Shown here piece by piece: positions 54,685-64,000 of a DNA stretch of 64,000 nucleotides (positions within the stretch are counted from its first letter, which is position 1; every line of letters starts with the position of its first letter). Origin of the DNA: Adenophora triphylla var. japonica (taxonomy: Eukaryota; Streptophyta; Magnoliopsida; Asterales; Campanulaceae); the NCBI GenBank assembly GCA_022495995.1, contig JAFEMH010002337.1, positions 124,001-188,000 on the forward strand, read 5' to 3'. A program made the translations under genes and the position numbers. The notes beneath the pieces were generated by a model that was given only the letters and a program-made list of their open reading frames with translations, had not been told where the DNA came from and searched no databases.

Positions 54685-55400
54685 CTACAGACTGCTGAAT
54701 CCTAAATAATCTTCGATTGAATCTAAATGGTTGGAATTAAGAACGATAAGATCACGATTAAGGTCTGCCCAACACCTCATCTCTAAGTAAAGAAGAAGAA
54801 CTACTGAACTCTGATAGTTGCTGCTAAAAACCGCAACTCTGCCTTTTTCATTGACAGCGTATAATTTCCCATTACGGTATTTTATTTCTTCATATTCATA
54901 ATGTTCAGGCATAAATTTGCGGGTGTTTTTTACTAGGGTCCAATCTTCGTTAGCAACTTTCCCCAAGAAGCCATCGACAATAATGGTGATTTCAAATCCA
55001 TAACATTGCTTGGGTTCTTGGACAGGGCTGCCTTAGAAACGGTACTACTTCTGTAGCGATGACAAAAATCCGGGAGCTGGAATTCGGCACCGGTGAAGGG
55101 ATTCATTAATAAGTCAACGGTCAACCTCTGAGGTTGGCGGCAGTCATGATCAGAGCACCGGAGTATCCAACCACAAGATGATGATTCAGCTACCGGAATT
55201 GAGCACTCAACGAAGGAACCCGACGGTGGTGATTCTGGTGATTCTCCGGGGAGGAAGACTTTTCCGATCGTCTTTCTCAAGGAGAGACTGTAAATTTGTT
55301 GCTTCGGTTTGTTAGTATCGAGAAGCAAGATGCACAGGGAATTTTAGGGGAAGAAGAAGATGAATTGAAAGTGTGGTTAGATTTAGTTGCAGAGAATCTG
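54685..55400 (-). pseudogene. DUF295 (F-box-associated) gene fragment, frameshifted
   Basis: On the minus strand: LLLDTNKPKQQIYSLSLRKT, FVECSIPVAESSSCGWILRC, LLMNPFTGAEFQLPDF, SKAALSKNPSN, then after a frameshift near 55,010 EDWTLVKNTRKFMPE and IKYRNGKLYAVNEKGRVAVF. The order and the KLYAV-GRV motif fit the DUF295/KIB-type propeller of plant F-box proteins. No F-box is visible upstream, and a second shift near 55,345 breaks the 5' part. The assignment is by motif. Confidence 0.65.
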
Positions 55401-56200
55401 CTTGAAGAAGGAGACTCCCTGCTGAATGCTAAATACTCTTCCATTAAGTAACCTCTCGGTGACAGTTGTAGTATAATCAGTGGCGAAGGTAGGTGTAAGT
55501 GAAGGGGGTCACTCGACCCCTTGATTTTGAAAAGTTGTCATTTTAGTACCTTTAAATTTTAGAAAATAACACAAAAACTATTATATTTGTCGATTTTGAT
55601 CCCACTCAATTTTAATCATATTGAAGTATAATATTTATTTCGCTACAATTTGCACACTTTCCTCATTGGGCGTCCCATTACAAATTGCACACTTCCTAAA
55701 ATGGCAAAGAATCTTTACTACACCCACTAATTCTCTCTCCAACCTCACTTTTCATACTCACAATATTTTCTCCATTATTTTTTCCTTAATTCACGTGTAA
55801 ACAGTAACTGTGCAATTACTAGCAGGAGGAGGGAGTATATATTATATAGGCAAGGTTTGTTAATTCCCGATGTGAAATAATATCTCTAACACTCATTCGG
55901 ATAAAAGAATGAAGTAAATACACTCTTGAAGATGGACATAGATGGTTCCAAATCTTTTCACTAGAAAATCTTTTTACACAAACTCCAAATTTTAAGGAAG
56001 ATTTTTCCGGTGACAAACCTCTGCTTCAAGTTTCGGCCACAAGCTTCTGACGTCTCATGTAACAGCAACCTTAATCTCGTTCGTTCAACTGTTCCGAGCC
56101 ACCACAAATGTACAATCAACTCAAAGATAAGAGCGCAACAACACGGAGAACTGACTTTCTTCTTCTTCTTCAGGGATTTTGGAGGTCAATTTGGGTAATT
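55401..56200. other. intergenic; MITE-like remnant at about 55,640-55,845
   Basis: The words ttgcacactttcctcattgggcgtcccattac, tctctctccaacctcac and aggaggagggagtata point to a decayed Stowaway-like element without a clean left end. No gene is seen in the rest. Confidence 0.45.
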
Positions 56201-56905
56201 TCAAGATTTTGATTGGCTTCTTGCAGCATTTCGCCGTGCACAACATCCCACAAAGTAGATTATAGACTGACACCAAACAAAAAAAAAAAAAGATCAAAAA
56301 TCAAAATCTGGTAAAATACACAAACTACTTGATTCAATATTAACCTAAATACCGAAAAATTGTAATAGATACTTATCACGACTACGATGATTTGAGGATT
56401 GACTTACCAAGACGACAAATAAAATCACATTAAAGATGGCGACCACTCTCCACTCGGTTTTCATGTATTGTGCTTCTCCAGCCCTGGGAACATATAATAA
56501 AATGAAAAGAAAAATTAAATTAAATAGCATAATATAATGTCTAAAGAAAATTATAAGAGAGCAAGAGCAGTGGAAACGAGCTTTACTTGCAAGAATCACA
56601 ATTGTAGCACTTTACAGCCTTGGAGTTTTTATAAAGTTTGCAGTCCTTGCTGGAGCTGACTGGATGAAAGCTTAGGTCGTAATAAGAGGCATTGACAGCC
56701 GGATAACCACACCTGAGAAACATCAGAAATTAATAACACACGCATACACATACACGTACGCATATGCATACACGTACACATACACATACACATACGCATG
56801 CACAGAGAGTACACACACGCACGGAGTAGACACTTACTCTGAAGGTGGTCGACAACAACCTGCTTCAATGGGGGTCAATTTCGCTAATTTATATTGTTTG
56901 AGGGA
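56201..56905 (-). pseudogene. plant tetraspanin gene, 3' four exons only
   Basis: Exons on the minus strand are 56,838-56,905, 56,587-56,712, 56,408-56,483 and 56,201-56,266, all with GT-AG borders and joining in frame. They read KLTPIEAGCCRPPSECGYPA, VNASYYDLSFHPVSSSKDCK, AVKCYNCDSCKAGEAQYMKT, EWRVVAIFNVILFVVL, then SIIYFVGCCARRNAA and a Lys/Ser tail. This is the large extracellular loop (GCC and CNCDSC motifs) and the fourth membrane helix of a plant tetraspanin, a plasma-membrane organiser. The first three helices are absent: the intron upstream is cut by an LTR at 56,978. The remaining 5' exons may lie beyond the inserted element, outside the window, so the gene may be only interrupted. 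Confidence 0.85.
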
Positions 56906-56977
56906 CTGCAATAAACAAGGAATCACATTATCCATAAGGAAGAGGGGAAATGTATCTGATGCTACACTGAAAAATGG

Positions 56978-57742
56978 TGTTGCACAGGAACTGGACCTCC
57001 AGCTACTCCAATGGATACTCCGGCTAGTCTTCTTGGGATGGCCCACCTTGGATCCTACACACACGCAAACAATGGTGAACTAAACCGGGGGCGGCTCCGG
57101 TAAAGCCCCTCCGGCGTGAGGATAAGTAATGGTTTCTTGAGATAAAAAGGGGGTATTAATGGAGATAGGTCTAGAGAGAGAGTTTAGAGAGATAATAGAA
57201 AACTTACATAATAAGGTAGCCTCTCACAGTTTTATACCAAGATACAATCATGAGCCATACCCACCTAGGACACGTGTCAATTCACCCACGTTTTGTCAGT
57301 CAACTGCCCTCAGAGTTGGTGAAAAAGAACTATCCACCCCATCATGCCACATTGTTGACATCATGGGGGAACATCCACGTGGGACTGTCACAGTCACGTA
57401 CAATTTGTCACTCATCCTTGTCGCCTAGCGACAAGCCTTCCAAAGTGGAATATTAATATAACCGTTCAATATACCCCCTATTCTTATAGCTAGAAAGCTT
57501 AAATCTACTAGGTCATTTCCCACTGAGGACTTTCCCTCTTATCACTAACTCTCGTTTCCGTTTCCTTACCCTTATCGCATCCCGCCAATCTCACCGTTTT
57601 TGAAGTGAAATTCAATTTACCAATTAACTTGTTATTATTTACCCTTATAGGCCTATACGTCCCATTTTATATAACCTGGCCCACTAAGCCCATTGAGTCC
57701 ATCACACAGTTAAAGCCCAATCCTTATTTCATAATCACTTCA
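56978..57742 (-). repeat. 3' LTR of the second Tat element
   Basis: On the minus strand it starts TGAAGTGATTATGAAATAAG after attgggggctac and ends GTGCAACA, 765 bp. A TATA-like ttatataaaatg lies near 57,666. The words cacgccggaggggc and ccatcccaagaag near the end recall the other Tat LTR (cacgccgagcgtcttcgccgg). Confidence 0.62.
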
Positions 57743-57756
57743 GTAGCCCCCAATTT
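57743..57756 (-). promoter_or_regulatory. polypurine tract of the second Tat element
   Basis: On the minus strand aaattgggggctac directly precedes the LTR start. Confidence 0.7.
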
Positions 57757-58022
57757 CGAGATCTGGATCATTCATGTTCCAGGCGAGAAATTTAGGCTTC
57801 TCGCTACTTCCCGCACGATTATAACCCTGCTCGCGAGATCTCCAAGAAACTGACACCTACACGCCACGTGTCATCTCCTGAGCTAATCAACTGACAGACG
57901 GCTGTGACGTGACCTTTGAAAAGACTTTTTGAATTTTGAAATCATTTAATGGGGGGGAATTTCAAAATTTTGGGGGGCCCATTAAATTTTTCTGTACCCC
58001 AAACACCGTTTCAAATTCCCCA

Positions 58023-58031
58023 AATATAAAT
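58023..58031 (+). promoter_or_regulatory. TATA box for the antisense gene of the second Tat element
   Basis: aatataaat followed by a pyrimidine-rich stretch. It lies about 345 bp upstream of the ATG at 58,374 and outside the LTR. Confidence 0.45.
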
Positions 58032-58373
58032 GACCTCCCTCCTCCTACTTTCACCTTTTTCCCATCTTCTTCATCTCTGAGCTATAAAGCGATTTCCGGC
58101 CACCGTCAAACTTTTCCGACGACCTTGTTCCAGGCGTGCTCTGACCTCCTTTTGACTAATCCCCAATTCTCCTTTGTACTCCGTTCACAAATACTCACTT
58201 ACATACCTGTCTCCCTCTTGAGTCAACCTGGAAAACCAATTCTTCGGTAGTTCATTGGAAATTCCGGCTAACCTTCGCTCAATCTTCAACTTTCTCAACG
58301 ACCCTTCGTATTTTCCAGGTAATTACTTGGATCCTTAGTTTTTCCTTATTTTCTTTAAATTTTGTTCGTCGCC

Positions 58374-59630
58374 ATGGCTAGGTTTAAAAATTGCCTTAGA
58401 CAAATTAGATATGGCCAGTGTCAAAGGACTGGGGATATTTACTACTTGACTAGAGGGATCTGGGCAAGAATCCCACGAGATGATTTAGTGAATTGCCTAA
58501 GAATTAATAGGGTAGATCCCGCCATAATTGATGCCGTAGAAGTTAGGGGTAAATGTTTTCTTCATTTCTCAGCCCCCATGTCCAAGACATTTTTCACTCC
58601 CCGCGAACTTTGCGAACACCTTTGTCGCTTCTACGGTCCTCCCACATATTCTGATAGCTCTGACACTGACTTTCTCGCTGCGAGATCTTTAGTTAAGAGG
58701 TCTCGTTATAAACAAATTGTTTCTTCTTCTGATTCAGGCGAGATGTCAAACTTGGGAGCCCCCGGCGCTTCTACCTCAACCAGCGGGAATAACCCTTCCA
58801 CTTCAGGCACAACGAGAACTGGCCCTTCTCAAGATTCCCACATAACTCCCTATCATACCAAATATAACATCAACCATCTCGACTACCACATTGCCGCTTA
58901 TGATGGCGAGATGTCTCTTTCCACAATTAGGCATAGGCAGGATGGCGTTGTGATTTTCCCGTCCCAACTGGACGCCGGGCTTAGAGTTCCCATAGATCCC
59001 TTCATCTCACTTGTCCTTTTCAAGGCTCAGGCGGCAATAGCCGAGCTTCACCCAAACGCGATAAGAGTGTTGACATGTTTTATCACTATTTGTCGCGCTC
59101 TTCGGCGAGAACCCACCACCCATCTCCTCATGGATTTATTTACTGGATACCAGCAAAAGGACAGCAAAACCCAAGAACTTAGAATGTCGCTGAAATACAA
59201 AAAGCCAAAAATCCTCACTCCCCTTCCTTCTAAAGTTCACAACTGGCAGAATGATCCCCTTTTATCGTTTCCCGCATTGGATGGGCTCTTCCTACTGACT
59301 TGAAAGGGATCCACCCCAAAATAGATAAGAAATGGTCCCTGGATGAGGATGAAAAACGTTTGAAAGCTACCATGGTCCGTCTTCTCGCCGAAGCTAGCAC
59401 CACCGATTCTTCCCCGGCCCTGTTCTCGATTCAACAAATTCTCGCCGACCATTCCCTCCTAAGCCAAGTGGGACTCTCTTTCGACTTCCCGCCAGCTTCC
59501 CCACGAGTTGCCATCACCTTTACAGAATCTTGGCCTGGCTGGGAACGTCACTCAGGCGACAAATTTGGCACAGATTGCACCATTTGCGGGAACGGCCACA
59601 ACATGTGTCCCGCGATGCGAAAAGTGCAAC
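58374..59630 (+). pseudogene. antisense gene of the second Tat element, exon 1 with Transposase_28-like domain
   Basis: The start is MARFKNCLRQIRYGQC at 58,374; an upstream in-frame ATG is at 58,362. A Ser/Thr-rich linker separates the N-terminal part from the block LDAGLRVPIDPFISLVLF, IRVLTCFITICRALRREP and LLMDLFTGYQQ, which lines up with the other Tat antisense protein. A one-base frameshift near 59,254 shifts the frame; beyond it come SRIGWALPTDLKGIHPK and ESWPGWERHSGDKFGTDCTI with a C-x2-C-x6-C cluster (CTICGNGHNMC). The donor is gtatga after KVQ at about 59,630. Role unknown. Confidence 0.78.
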
Positions 59631-59710
59631 GTATGATTTCCACTGTCTTTTACTTTCTTTATTAATTATAACTTTTCATTGTCGCTTACAATATTTTTTA
59701 TTTCCCGCAG

Positions 59711-60463
59711 TTCATAGGACTATGGATATGAATCAGAAAAGGTTGGCTCAGGGCGTTTCGGAGCAGCAAGCCAAGCGTCTGGCCATGGCCAGAAATGCCA
59801 GTCTCAAGGCCCAAACTACTAACCTTACCATCCCCATCTCGCTTACCGGTGAAGATGAAAGGGTTGCAACGGAGACATCTCGCAAGAGAGCCTCCAGCAC
59901 CGCTCCCCGCGCCCGGAAACGACAACTTACGAATATCCATGTTCCCGCTCAAGGGGACCAACCAGAAACTCTTCACTTGCAGGATGAAGAGGAAGATGAA
60001 GAGGAGGAAGAGGAAGAAAAGGAAGAAGAAGAAGAAAATGAGCCCCATCATGAGGTAGGGGACAATGCTCCTCTTGGCCAACAAAGAACTGAGAATGAGG
60101 GGATCCCCCCAGAAAATCTCGCAGGATCCACCACCCCGCCTCCCGCCGCCCAAACACAAGAAACGACCCCCAACACTTCCCCTATCAATCCTTCCTCATC
60201 TCGCTCAATTCCTCGCCGCAGGGCTAGCTGGTTGGAGGAGGGATTCAAGATTCCCGAAGATGAGCCTGGCATGGTAGCTCTTTGCCGGGAAGCGAATGCC
60301 ATCCCCAAACTTAAGGGACTAATCAACAGAGCGACTTGATACGGTTTCTTTCTTGTTGGGCTCTACTGCCCTCAAAAGGGCAAGTGATGCTGATCAGGTG
60401 GCTTATGTTGAGGGGGAAAATCCCGCCCACTCAGCATATCATGCGGGAATCCAATTGTCCTTG
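59711..60463 (+). pseudogene. antisense gene of the second Tat element, exon 2
   Basis: After acceptor tttcccgcag the frame reads LHRTMDMNQKRLAQGVSEQQ. It has basic clusters (RKRASSTAPRARKRQ), an acidic run of Glu/Asp about 25 residues long, a Pro/Thr linker, and SRSIPRRRASWLEEGFKIPE. An extra base near 60,337 makes a stop after NRAT. The true frame continues DTVSFLLGSTALKRASDADQ to a donor gtaagt at about 60,463. The layout (basic then acidic, no enzyme domain) is like exon 2 of the other Tat antisense gene. Confidence 0.68.
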
Positions 60464-60552
60464 GTAAGTCGCCCTTACTTTACTTTCATTCGTTTAAATT
60501 TTCGCTTTGCACTTTCCACCTTAACATTTTATTGCTGCCCTCTTTTTCCAGG

Positions 60553-61254
60553 CTAGCAGCACCCTTTTGGGTTTGAGCAACAAATGCCTCAAGCTAGAGG
60601 AAGGGCTTACCGCCGCTAAACGCGAGAGGAATGTCTTCAAACGGAAAGTATCCAGGCGGGATACTTCCATCGAGAACTCAAGGATCTTAAGGCCATAAAG
60701 CATATGCCGATCTTGCGGCGGGAAAAACCCGTTTGGAGGAACAGGAGAGGAACAATAAGGAGGCAGAGGCGAAACTGGCTCAACTTGTCGCTGAGAACGA
60801 GAAGAGCAAAGTTGACGCTGCTAAACTTGCTGAGCTGGATGCCGAGAACAAGCGGCCCAGGGATGAGGACTTTGTCAAAGCCAACCAGGTGACCAAGCTC
60901 CGAAAAGATCTGGAAACGGCTAAGTCCAAGGCTGAAATTGCTGAGATGGATGCGTTCGATAATGCCATCCTTCATACATTGAGGACTATAGCCGCAGAAG
61001 CCAATCCCGCCATTACCCCAACCATGCTAGCAAGATGGGGTTCTGAAACTATCTTCAGCGACAAAAGTCGCAAGGGACATTCCCTTGTGCCTTATAGCAA
61101 GGAGGAGTTAGCCCAGCTGGCGGCGGAGGATGCTGTTCTTGGCAAGGCAGCCTGGCCTGTTCCTGACACCCGCCCTGACAACATTATTCCCGCCTTGTTC
61201 GATTTGGCTCAGAAGAACAAAGATGCTCTTAATGCTGCCTACAACGCCCACTGA
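60553..61254 (+). pseudogene. antisense gene of the second Tat element, exon 3 (coiled coil, GHSLVPY tail)
   Basis: After acceptor ttttccag: ASSTLLGLSNKCLKLEEGLT, then a frame break near 60,690, then heptad-rich coiled coil (NNKEAEAKLAQLVAENEKSK, LAELDAENKRP, TKLRKDLETAKSKAEIAE). The tail reads TPTMLARWGSE, KGHSLVPYSKEELAQLAAED and AAWPVPDTRPDN, stop at 61,254. The tail matches LAQWAAEDPYN, GHSLVPYNDND and VWTPPP of the other Tat antisense protein (17,653-18,261). Confidence 0.75.
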
Positions 61255-61734
61255 ACTTTTCTTTTGTGATTTCTGATTGTCGCCAAACTTTTTTAAATTT
61301 GTCCTTGGTCTGTAACAAACAATATTTACTTTCTGCACTTTAATTTCATCTTTTATTTCTTGCAACCATGTTTTGTCGCCAACCATTTACTTTAGTTTTG
61401 ATGGTGGGTTTTCGTGCCCAACAATTTGTAATTACCTTCTTGTCGCCCTTTCGCGACCTTTTATCTTATGCTTTTATTTCTTATGACTTGTCTTAAATCT
61501 TTATTTGTTTATTACAACTTTTTCATGTCGCATGCCTTTCTTTTGATAAGCGAGGATTTTGCTTCGATAGTTCATCGAAGATTGCCTCCCTCCATCTTAT
61601 CTCTTCACACATTCTTTATTATCTCTATATACATACTACTCCATTCAAAAAAGTGAGGCTTGTCTTTAGGCAGCCTCACTCCCAAGTCTAGATTCTCGCC
61701 CATTATTTTGTATGTCACCAAGTATCATCTTAAC
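61255..61734 (+). other. 3' untranslated region of the antisense gene
   Basis: T-rich, no ORF of note. Words such as gtcgcc and ctttattt recur. No gene seen. Confidence 0.4.
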
Positions 61735-62150
61735 GCCGCATCCATTTGGCGCCCTGGTCTCTAACCAAGACGCCGCCAACTTTGGCGCCTTGGTCTCTAA
61801 CCAAGACGCCGCCAACTTTGGCGCCTTGGTCTCTAACCAAGACGCCGCCAACTTTGGCGCCTTGGTCTCTAACCAAGACGCCGCCAACTTTGGTGCCTTG
61901 GTCTCTAACCAAGACACCGCCAACTTTGGCGCCTTGGTCTTTAACCAAGACGCCACATCCATTTGGTGCCTTGGTCTCTAACCAAGACACCGCCAACTTT
62001 GGTGCCTTGGTCTCTAACCAAGACGCCGCATCCATTTGGTACCTTGGTCTCTAACCAAGACACCGCCAACTTTGGCGCCCTGGTCTCTAACCAAGACGCC
62101 GCCAACTTTGGCGCCTTGGTCTCTAACCAAGACGCCGCATCCATTTCTCC
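61735..62150. repeat. tandem array of 36-bp hairpin-forming units, about 11 copies
   Basis: The unit is gccttggtctctaaccaaga followed by cgccgccaactttggc. Each can fold as cttggt-ctcta-accaag, extended by gcgcc against gacgc with one mismatch. Variants (gacgccgcatccatttggcg) alternate towards the right end. ORFs in both strands are by-products of the 36-bp length. The array lies between the antisense stop (61,254) and the pol stop (62,535), which converge. Confidence 0.88.
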
Positions 62151-62534
62151 AAGTGTGGGTGACAACTGCTTCTTAAATCCGTCATCATGTCTTTGCGGCC
62201 TCTCCCCTTGTCTACTTTCTTTATGAACTCCAATTGCCATTTTCTCGATCAATTTCCCTTGCTCGAATCTCGCTACTCTAATAACTGTTTCATGAAACAG
62301 AAAATTTGTTAGATTTTAACAAAAAACGATAATTACAGAAAGATATGTCGCTGAATAATTCCTGCCTCCTTCCATCATGTTTACAAGTTACATCATTCTA
62401 GATTGGCAAATTCTACATAACTTTTCCGTCAATGTGAGGTGAACAAAAACACATGGCCCCAAAAGAAAAGTTACGTAGCTTTTGTTATGTAGAGCAAAAA
62501 TCAAAAGATGCAACTACAAAAACTTGCGACAACT
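62151..62534 (-). other. 3' end of the pol transcript region, no gene
   Basis: No ORF of note. A/T-rich sequence just downstream of the pol stop on the minus strand. Confidence 0.4.
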
Positions 62535-63986
62535 TCATTGATAAAAACGCTTCAGATGATCAACACTCCAAGCATTCTTCAATTCTTCACCATCCTGCTT
62601 CCTCAGTCGATAAGTCCCTTCTCGAATAACCTGAGACACCTGAAATGGCCCTTCCCACTTTTCATTCAACTTGGTGAAGCCTGGCTTGGGTCCTGTGGCC
62701 TCTGCACTTCTCAGCACCCAATCACCCACATTGAAAGACCTCTTGCTAACCCGCTTGTCATGTTGGGCCTTCATCCTCTTCTTGTAATTTACCATCATCA
62801 TTCTCGCTTGCAGCCTCCTCTCATCAACCAAATCAAGTTCGTTACACCGCCGTTGGCCATTTCTCGCCTCATCATAATAAGTTACCCGGTATGTCGGCAG
62901 GGCCATCTCGGCCGGCGCCATGGCTTCAGATCCATAAGTCAGAGCAAATGCTGTTTCACCAGTTGAGCCCTTTATTGTGGTCCTCACATACCATAATGCA
63001 GTTGGCAATTCTTCTAACCACGCGATGCCTCTTCCTTCCAAATTTTTGCACAGAGCGGCAATAATTTGCTTGTTTGCCGCCTCAGCCTGACCATTGCATT
63101 GCGGCCTGTACACCGCCGACATCCAATGCTTCACATTCATCCTCTGGCACTCCGCGGCAAATTTCTTCCCGAATTGTGTTCCATGATCAGAGACAATGGC
63201 CCTGGGTAACCCATATCTACACCAAATGTTTTCTTGAACGAACTTAACCACATTGTCTTCGCTTATTGTCGCCAGAGCCTTCGCTTCCGTCCATTTTGTA
63301 AAGTAATCAACGGCAACAACTACATGCTGTCATCCTCCCTTGGCCTTTGGGAATGGCCCAATCAAATATATACCCCACATATCAAAGGGCCACGTCGCGA
63401 CAATAGGCGTCTGCTCAGTGGCGGGTTGCCGCGGTATACTCCCAAACCTCTGACATTTCTCGCACTTCCACACATATTCTTCCGCATCCCTCCTCAAACT
63501 TGGCCAATAATAGCCATGGAATAAAACCTTCTCCGCCAGGGATCTCGCTCCTGGATGACCACCGCAAACACCTTCATGGATTTCAAACAAGACCTTGGCC
63601 ACCATTTCGGGCTCCACACACCTCATCAACGGCTTTGAGAAAGATCTTCTATATAAGATCCCATCCTGCACAGTAAATTGCGGTGAAGTCGCCTTTATTA
63701 TCTTAGCCTTTTCTTCGTCATGCGGCAATTCACTCTTATCTAAAAAATCTTTCATCTCTGTTACCCAATTCTTCTCTGCTTCACCAATCTCCATGATCAC
63801 AGGCCTGTCAATAGCAGGCATATCCATATACTCCACTAGGGGCTCATCAGCAGCTTGGTTTCCCCCACTTCCCGCCGACCTACTCAGCGCGTCAGCCTGC
63901 GAATTCTCTTCTCGATCAATTTGCACCAACTCCCAAAACTCAAAATGGCTCAAGATGCTTCTCGCCAAATTACAATATTTTATCAA
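62535..63986 (-). pseudogene. integrase region of pol, second Tat element
   Basis: From 63,986 the frame reads the end of the archaeal-type RNase H (YCNLARSILSHFEFWELVQI, EENSQADALSRSA), then the finger (IHEGVCGGHPGAR-type block, CEKCQRFG) and the core. The first catalytic block is WGIYLIGPF where the family has WGIDLIGPF, so the Asp is Tyr. A TGA follows KAKGG (near 63,330). The second frame (63,251-62,535) has VSDHGTQFGKKF and NGQAEAANKQ, GSTGETAFALTYGSEAMAP and LNEKWEGPFQV. The lost Asp and the stop show this copy cannot integrate. Confidence 0.87.
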
Positions 63987-64000
63987 GAATGAATTTACCA

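Larger units (their letters stand above)
56978..64000 (-). mobile_element. second Tat-lineage Ty3/gypsy element, partial (runs off the window)
   Basis: Read on the minus strand, the window holds the 3' half: integrase-bearing pol (63,986 to 62,535), a 36-bp tandem array, an antisense gene (plus strand, 58,374-61,254), a polypurine tract (57,743-57,756) and the 3' LTR (56,978-57,742). The plan mirrors the element at 9,986. The sequences are strongly diverged, so they are different families of one lineage. The left edge is chosen at tgttgcacagg, with aatgg as the possible target duplication; this cannot be confirmed without the other end. Confidence 0.82.

Noticed and set aside
56629..56868. 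Cys/Met-rich minus-strand ORF
   Set aside because: It is a frame through a (cacata)n microsatellite in a tetraspanin intron.
61666..62252. Repetitive ORFs on both strands over the 36-bp array
   Set aside because: Same cause: unit length divisible by three, with all frames open and no conserved protein.
1..64000. tRNA or rRNA genes
   Set aside because: No cloverleaf-compatible sequence was recognised; only tRNA-complementary primer sites of retrotransposons were found.

Overview
This is nuclear DNA from a flowering plant, most likely a eudicot. It has spliced genes of plant type (a short-chain dehydrogenase/reductase, a plant tetraspanin, DUF295 F-box-associated remnants), Stowaway-type MITEs, and plant lineages of Ty3/gypsy (Ogre/Tat, Athila) and Ty1/copia LTR retrotransposons. 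There is no bacterial or phage architecture. Most of the window is mobile DNA, so the genes are best read as islands in a retrotransposon-rich intergenic region. Species cannot be named from the sequence.

Layout. 1-7.7 kb is an Ogre-like zone: five satellite arrays, three of them closed by the same ~80-bp module, then a ~1.9-kb LTR followed by a tRNA-Arg-type primer site. 7.7-8.5 kb holds a MITE and one relic exon of an SDR gene. 8,556-34,271 is a three-level nest proven by target-site duplications. Level 1 is a small minus-strand LTR element (TSD tgggc). Level 2 is a Tat-lineage Ty3/gypsy element inside its LTR (9,986-33,970, TSD catac/tatac). Level 3 is an Athila element (18,571-30,388, TSD atggc) inside a coding exon of the Tat element's antisense gene. 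34.5-36.0 kb has a MITE and a foldback element with palindromic ends. 36.8-40.0 kb is a 3'-truncated minus-strand Ty1/copia element.

40,483-47,922 is an SDR gene whose first intron carries a complete plus-strand copia element (40,747-45,673, TSD tgact) with LTRs that look identical by eye. A degenerate tandem SDR copy follows at 48.3 kb, then an RTE-type LINE split by another copia element (49,600-53,930, TSD gggac). Two degenerate DUF295 copies follow at 54.4-55.4 kb, and the 3' four exons of a tetraspanin gene on the minus strand at 56.2-56.9 kb. That gene is cut in an intron by a second Tat-lineage element (minus strand, from 56,978 past the window end).

How the parts work together. The two Tat elements share an unusual plan: gag-pol on one strand, and on the opposite strand between pol and the 3' LTR an intron-containing gene with its own TATA-like promoter. 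A tandem array of small hairpin-forming units lies in the gap where pol and the antisense gene converge. The antisense proteins share a Cys cluster and a C-terminal GHSLVPY motif despite strong divergence. Almost every element has stop codons, frameshifts or lost catalytic residues, so the present copies are probably non-autonomous. Coordinates of LTRs, TSDs and exons were counted by hand from the sequence; percentages are by eye.
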